Position numbers and translations under genes: made by a program. Positions 54,482 to 57,945 of a stretch of 57,945 nucleotides of DNA are shown piece by piece (the first letter of the stretch is position 1; each line of letters begins with the position of its first letter). Source of the stretch: Bacteroidales bacterium (GTDB lineage: Bacteria; Bacteroidota; Bacteroidia; Bacteroidales; UBA932); contig JAQVBQ010000009.1 in the NCBI GenBank assembly GCA_028690215.1, positions 1-57,945 of the forward strand. Reading direction: 5' to 3'. The notes below the pieces were generated by a model, which did no database searches, was not told the DNA's origin, and worked only from the letters and a program-made list of their open reading frames with translations.

Positions 54482-55390
54482 ATGAAAAAAATAACAAAAA
54501 TATTTCTGTTGCTGGGATTTCTGTTTGTAAGTTTGTCTCTTGCAGCTCAAAGCCAGGGAGATATGCGTATTAATGAATTTCTTATTACTAATACAAATGA
54601 CTTCGAGGATGACTTTGGACACAAGAACGGGTGGATTGAACTATTCAACACATCATACGGCACCGTCAACATCGGTGGATGTTACCTTACAAATGACCCA
54701 TCCAACCTGACCAAGTACATCATTCCAAAAGGAGATGTACTGACAAAGATTGCTCCAAGGCAGCATACCCTTTTCTGGGCTGACAACGAACCTTTCAGAG
54801 GAACTTTTCACATAAACTTCAAACTGGAAGACTCTCAGGAGATATTGTTTGTGGCTTCTGACGGAAAGACAATAATTGACAGAATAAAAATTCCGATTGA
54901 CCAACTTGATACAAACATATCCTACGGAAGAACCCTTGATGGTATAGGCACTACTGACGGCTCTGAGGGCTGGCAGGTTATGGAGAGAACATCTCCAAGT
55001 ACAAACAATGAAGGTGTTGACTCTGTTCCTAAGAGTGTAACTATTAAGAAAGCCGACCCATATGGAATAATAATGGCATTGACAGCAATGTCTGTTGTCT
55101 TCCTGGCACTTGTTGTGCTTTATCTTGTATTTAAGCAAGTAGGAAAACATAATATAAAGAGGAGCAGGCAAAGATCTGTCGTTTCAATGTCAGAAAGCAG
55201 CAAGCCTAAGGCAACAAATGTATCTGCCGAAGTGTATGCTGCAATCGCTGCTTCGTTACACGCATACTTGCAAAGTGATGATAACCACGATATAGAAAAC
55301 ACAATTCTTACAATAAACAAGGTTACTAAGAATTACTCTCCATGGAGCTCTAAAATCTATACACTTCGCGAGACTCCTCAAAAAAAATAG
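54482..55390 (+). CDS. Decarboxylase gamma/delta-type subunit with exported lamin-tail domain
   Basis: A 302-residue protein that combines two parts. A Sec signal (1-22, SLSLAAQ) and a lamin-tail-like domain (about 27-150: MRINEFLITNTNDFEDDFGH, GWIELFNTSYGTVNIGGCYL) face the periplasm. A TM helix (about 194-218) leads to a cytosolic tail with VYAAIAASLHAYLQ and a final SPWSSKIYTLRETPQKK, typical of OadG/MmdD C-termini that hold the complex together. Length is about three times that of classical OadG (around 80-110 residues). Its position between alpha and biotin carrier subunits matches mmdD. The role of the periplasmic domain is unknown. Confidence 0.82.
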   Translation: MKKITKIFLLLGFLFVSLSLAAQSQGDMRINEFLITNTNDFEDDFGHKNGWIELFNTSYGTVNIGGCYLTNDPSNLTKYIIPKGDVLTKIAPRQHTLFWADNEPFRGTFHINFKLEDSQEILFVASDGKTIIDRIKIPIDQLDTNISYGRTLDGIGTTDGSEGWQVMERTSPSTNNEGVDSVPKSVTIKKADPYGIIMALTAMSVVFLALVVLYLVFKQVGKHNIKRSRQRSVVSMSESSKPKATNVSAEVYAAIAASLHAYLQSDDNHDIENTILTINKVTKNYSPWSSKIYTLRETPQKK

Positions 55391-55408
55391 TTTAAAAGTT
55401 TGATTATG

Positions 55409-55843
55409 ATGAAAGAATATAAATTAAAGATCAATGGTAATGATTACGCTGTAAGTATTACCGATGTTGAGGAGACTGTTGCTGAAGTTGAGGTAAACGG
55501 AATCCCTTTTAAAGTAGAGTTTGAGGCACCTGTTAAGAAAACAGTAGCTGCCCCTAAAGTATCAAAACCTGCTGCTCCTGCAGCTCCAGCCAAACCAACT
55601 GCTACAGTTGCTACACCTGCATCGACAGGTGGAAGTTCTGTAACTTCTCCGCTTCCAGGTGTAATTCTTGAGGTCTCAGTCAAAGAAGGGGACAGTGTCA
55701 AGAAGGGTCAGAAATTGATCGTTCTCGAGGCTATGAAGATGGAAAATGTCATCGAAGCCAACTCTGACGGTAAGGTAACATCAATCAAAGTGAACAAAGG
55801 AGACTCTGTTCTTGAGGGTGCAACACTTGTAACAATAGGATAA
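55409..55843 (+). CDS. mmdC: Biotin carboxyl carrier subunit of the decarboxylase
   Basis: A 144-residue biotinyl protein. An N-terminal domain (about 1-40) is followed by an Ala/Pro linker (about 45-75) and the biotinyl domain (about 78-144). The biotin is attached to Lys110 in EAMKMEN. Start ATG 55409 is used; an adjacent ATG at 55406 adds one residue and TTG 55400 is unlikely. It shuttles CO2 between the carboxyltransferase and the Na+-pumping beta subunit, whose gene starts 1 nt after this stop. Confidence 0.92.
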   Translation: MKEYKLKINGNDYAVSITDVEETVAEVEVNGIPFKVEFEAPVKKTVAAPKVSKPAAPAAPAKPTATVATPASTGGSSVTSPLPGVILEVSVKEGDSVKKGQKLIVLEAMKMENVIEANSDGKVTSIKVNKGDSVLEGATLVTIG

Positions 55844-55844
55844 T

Positions 55845-57002
55845 ATGGAAAAAGGTTTATTTTCACTTATAGGAGACAACCTTCAGCAATTCATCCAATA
55901 CACAGGTTTTTACAACGCGACATTTAACCACCTCATAATGATTGCCATAGGTTTGATTTTCATCTACCTTGCAATCAAGAAAGAGTGGGAACCGATGTTG
56001 TTGGTACCTATTGGATTTGGAATTATTATTGGTAATATTCCTTTCTTCCCCGGACTAAGTATCGGGGTATATGAAGAAGGATCTGTATTAAACATTCTTT
56101 ACCAAGGTGTAATAAAAGGTTGGTATCCTCCTCTTATTTTCCTTGGAATCGGAGCTATGACAGATTTCTCGTCTTTGATCTCAAATCCAAAACTATTACT
56201 GATTGGGGCAGCGGCTCAATTTGGTATTTTTGGAGCTTATGCAATAGCTCTTCAAATGGGTTTCTCGGCAGCAGATGCCGGAGCAATCGGTATTATAGGT
56301 GGAGCGGACGGCCCTACAGCTATTTTCCTCTCTTCAAAACTTGCCCCTAACCTTATGGGTGCAATAGCAGTATCTGCATATTCATATATGGCTCTTGTAC
56401 CCGTAATCCAGCCACCGGTGATGAAGCTCTTCACAACCAAGAAGGAGCGTCTTATCAGGATGAAACCTGCCAGAGCGGTCTCTCAGACAGAGAAGATACT
56501 CTTTCCGATAATCGGCTTCCTATTGACCTGTTTTATTGTTCCTTCAGGTCTTCCACTTCTCGGTATGCTGTTTTTCGGTAACTTGTTAAAAGAGAGTGGT
56601 GTTACAAGACGTCTTGCCGAAACTGCAAGAGGACCGCTTATCGATGTCATCACTATCCTGATTGGTCTTACAGTTGGAGCATCAACACAAGCCGACAAAT
56701 TCCTGCAGCTAACATCTGTGTATATCTTTATTTTAGGTGCATTATCATTTGTGATAGCTACAGGCACAGGGGTATTATTTGTGAAGTTCTTTAATATTTT
56801 CCTGAAAGAGGGTAACAAGATCAATCCATTGATCGGTAATGCCGGTGTCTCTGCTGTTCCTGACTCAGCAAGAGTCTCGCAGATTGTCGGTCAACAATAT
56901 GACAATACCAATCACTTGCTTATGCATGCTATGGGACCAAATGTTGCCGGAGTTATTGGTAGTGCAGTCGCTGCCGGTATTCTTCTTGGATTCCTAAGTT
57001 AG
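55845..57002 (+). CDS. mmdB: Na+-translocating decarboxylase beta subunit
   Basis: A 385-residue membrane protein with about nine to eleven TM segments that couples decarboxylation of carboxybiotin to Na+ export. Hallmarks are FLGIGAMTDFSSLISNPKLL, GIIGGADGPTAIFLSSKLAP and the C-terminal GNAGVSAVPDSARVSQ with conserved Asn, Ser and Asp residues of the ion path. It closes the mce-mmdA-mmdD-mmdC-mmdB operon and is followed by a strong terminator. Confidence 0.94.
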   Translation: MEKGLFSLIGDNLQQFIQYTGFYNATFNHLIMIAIGLIFIYLAIKKEWEPMLLVPIGFGIIIGNIPFFPGLSIGVYEEGSVLNILYQGVIKGWYPPLIFLGIGAMTDFSSLISNPKLLLIGAAAQFGIFGAYAIALQMGFSAADAGAIGIIGGADGPTAIFLSSKLAPNLMGAIAVSAYSYMALVPVIQPPVMKLFTTKKERLIRMKPARAVSQTEKILFPIIGFLLTCFIVPSGLPLLGMLFFGNLLKESGVTRRLAETARGPLIDVITILIGLTVGASTQADKFLQLTSVYIFILGALSFVIATGTGVLFVKFFNIFLKEGNKINPLIGNAGVSAVPDSARVSQIVGQQYDNTNHLLMHAMGPNVAGVIGSAVAAGILLGFLS

Positions 57003-57040
57003 TTTTCGAAAAGAAAGCAGATATTTCACCATATCATCCG

Positions 57041-57084
57041 AAAGGGTAATTCGAAATTAAAATCAGTTTCGAATAACCCTTTTT
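57041..57084 (+). terminator. Rho-independent terminator after mmdB
   Basis: The 16-nt arm 57041-57056 pairs with 57067-57082 with a single mismatch around a 10-nt loop and runs into TTTT. The remaining bases to the next promoter (57085-57160) hold AT-rich sequence in which I see nothing else. Confidence 0.8.
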
Positions 57085-57161
57085 GACTTTCGTCACGAAA
57101 CATTTTGCTTATAAATTCACAATATTTCACTTAAATCCTGCTGCCGGTATCATTTTTTTTT

Positions 57162-57169
57162 TAACTTTG
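57162..57169 (+). promoter_or_regulatory. -7 promoter element of the V/A-type ATPase operon
   Basis: TAACTTTG matches TAnnTTTG, 25 nt upstream of the subunit E ATG at 57195, after a long T-run. The -33 half is not clear. Confidence 0.5.
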
Positions 57170-57194
57170 ATGAAGAATAAAATTATGTGGTATT

Positions 57195-57809
57195 ATGCAG
57201 AACAAATTGCAAGAGCTTACTGAGAAATTGTACTCCGAAGGTCTCTCAAAAGGGAGAGAGGAAGCTGAACGAATAAAGGCAGATGCCCAAAAAGAGGCAG
57301 AGCAGATTATTTCTAAAGCAAGAGAGGAATCTGAACAGATTATATCCAAAGCCCACAAAGAGGCCGAAGATATCAAAGAACGTATTCTCAATGAAGTTAA
57401 GATGTCTTCAAGGCAAAGTTACACCACTCTCAGGCATGAGATAGAATCCCTCATCTCTTCTAATGCATTAAAGGGCCCTGTATCTGAAGCGATGAATGAT
57501 AATGCACTGATAAAAGAGATTATCAAGACTATTATTGCCGCATTTTCCCCTCAATCCGACAAGGCTGCAGAGCTATCAATCATTCTTCCTGAAAAATCCA
57601 AGGGAGAACTTGAACAGTTTATCACCAACAATATTACTAAGCAGTTTAACCAAGGAATTGAGATAAAGTTCGACAAGAGAGTCTCTTCAGGATTTAAGAT
57701 TGGTCCAAAAGGCGAGGGATATCACATCAGTTTCACAGATAAAGATTTTGAAGAGTTGATAGGCTCTTATCTAAGACCTCGCGTTCGTGAAATTTTATTC
57801 GAAAAATAG
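57195..57809 (+). CDS. V/A-type ATP synthase subunit E
   Basis: A 204-residue peripheral-stalk subunit of a rotary V/A-type ATPase. Residues 1-75 form a long charged coiled coil with four consecutive 11-residue repeats (21-64, each like QKEAEQIISKA), the hendecad pattern of a right-handed coiled coil known from A-type stalks. The globular C-terminal domain (about 100-204) ends SYLRPRVREILFEK, typical of NtpE. It is the first gene of the ATPase operon, which runs out of the window. Ion specificity (H+ or Na+) cannot be told here. Confidence 0.88.
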   Translation: MQNKLQELTEKLYSEGLSKGREEAERIKADAQKEAEQIISKAREESEQIISKAHKEAEDIKERILNEVKMSSRQSYTTLRHEIESLISSNALKGPVSEAMNDNALIKEIIKTIIAAFSPQSDKAAELSIILPEKSKGELEQFITNNITKQFNQGIEIKFDKRVSSGFKIGPKGEGYHISFTDKDFEELIGSYLRPRVREILFEK

Positions 57810-57814
57810 AGGCT

Positions 57815-57945
57815 ATGAAAAACTACGAGTTTATCATAGCAGGTCTCCCCTATTTAGAACCTGATTTCGATAATCCAGTTCAGGATTACGAATCGATTTC
57901 AGCTCAGGTTATCTCCTCTCTAGACGAAAAAGACAGAAGATACAC
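57815..57945 (+). CDS. DUF2764-family protein, N-terminal fragment
   Basis: An ATG 5 nt after the subunit E stop opens a frame that stays open to the window edge. It starts MKNYEFIIAGLPYLEPDFDN and continues PVQDYESISAQVISSLDEKD. The YEFIIAGLPYL opening matches the DUF2764 proteins that lie between subunits E and A in V/A-ATPase operons of Bacteroidota and spirochaetes. Only 43 residues are visible, so the assignment leans on position. Confidence 0.7.
   Translation, partial: MKNYEFIIAGLPYLEPDFDNPVQDYESISAQVISSLDEKDRRY

Noticed and set aside
1-57945. tRNA or rRNA genes, CRISPR arrays, insertion sequences or prophage genes
   Set aside because: All gaps are under 200 bp and accounted for by promoters and hairpins; I saw no cloverleaf-like sequence, spaced repeats, transposase or integrase motifs.

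Overview
The window is chromosomal DNA from a member of the Bacteroidota, most likely a Bacteroidales-like anaerobe. Three things point there. First, promoters of the Bacteroidota type recur: TAnnTTTG at about -7, often with TTTG 19-20 bp upstream. Second, the window holds lineage-typical families: DUF4492 beside cytochrome bd, DUF4301, DUF349, DUF6249, a large YidC, OMP_b-brl_3-type barrels and a secreted gamma subunit of the Na+ decarboxylase. Third, the physiology fits: methylmalonyl-CoA decarboxylation, V/A-type ATPase, cytochrome bd. I see no insertion sequence, prophage, CRISPR array, tRNA or rRNA gene. Coding density is very high and no gene-free stretch exceeds 200 bp.

Layout. 1-5.9 kb: tail of an acyl-CoA synthetase, a ClpB lacking its N-domain, queE, and two tandem exported C1B-type cysteine peptidases. 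5.9-15.6 kb: pssA followed at once by a hybrid histidine kinase, a convergent phosphohexomutase, then MATE, GT-C glycosyltransferase and methyltransferase genes. 15.6-22.3 kb: RNase G, a 30-residue basic ribosomal-type protein, HU, a BamA/TamA-like barrel, lon and ung. 22.3-27.5 kb: DUF349-yidC-yggS operon and trmD. 27.5-35.4 kb: a redox block made of a Tat-signal DUF362 protein, a five-TM polyferredoxin, DUF4492-cydA-cydB, then an unknown membrane protein and an M28-PDZ peptidase. 35.4-40 kb: ABC transporter, YtrA-type GntR regulator and outer-membrane barrel. 40-45.3 kb: folD, ffh, a TetR-like regulator, lysA and a deoxyhypusine-synthase-like gene. 45.3-50.8 kb: DUF6249, an ECF sigma factor with its likely membrane partner, and a recF-DUF721-pdxB-DUF4301 cluster. 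50.9-57.9 kb: a TPR membrane protein, yebC, the mce-mmdA-gamma-biotin carrier-mmdB Na+ pump operon, and the start of a V/A-ATPase operon.

How the parts may work together. The decarboxylase operon would turn methylmalonyl-CoA into propionyl-CoA and export Na+. The following V/A-ATPase genes suggest that ion gradient is used or balanced next door. The cytochrome bd block gives micro-oxic respiration or O2 protection, and the adjacent polyferredoxin/DUF362 pair looks like a membrane-spanning Fe-S conduit with a Tat-exported partner.

The most interesting leads are the internal twin-arginine motif before the fifth TM of the polyferredoxin, the ClpB without an N-domain, several apparently leaderless genes whose -7 box sits 3-4 nt from the ATG, an operator-like palindrome at the ABC/GntR promoter, and a canonical ECF-type promoter directly upstream of the ECF sigma gene. 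No single locus is clearly a wholly new system. All names rest on reading motifs by eye; no database search was possible.
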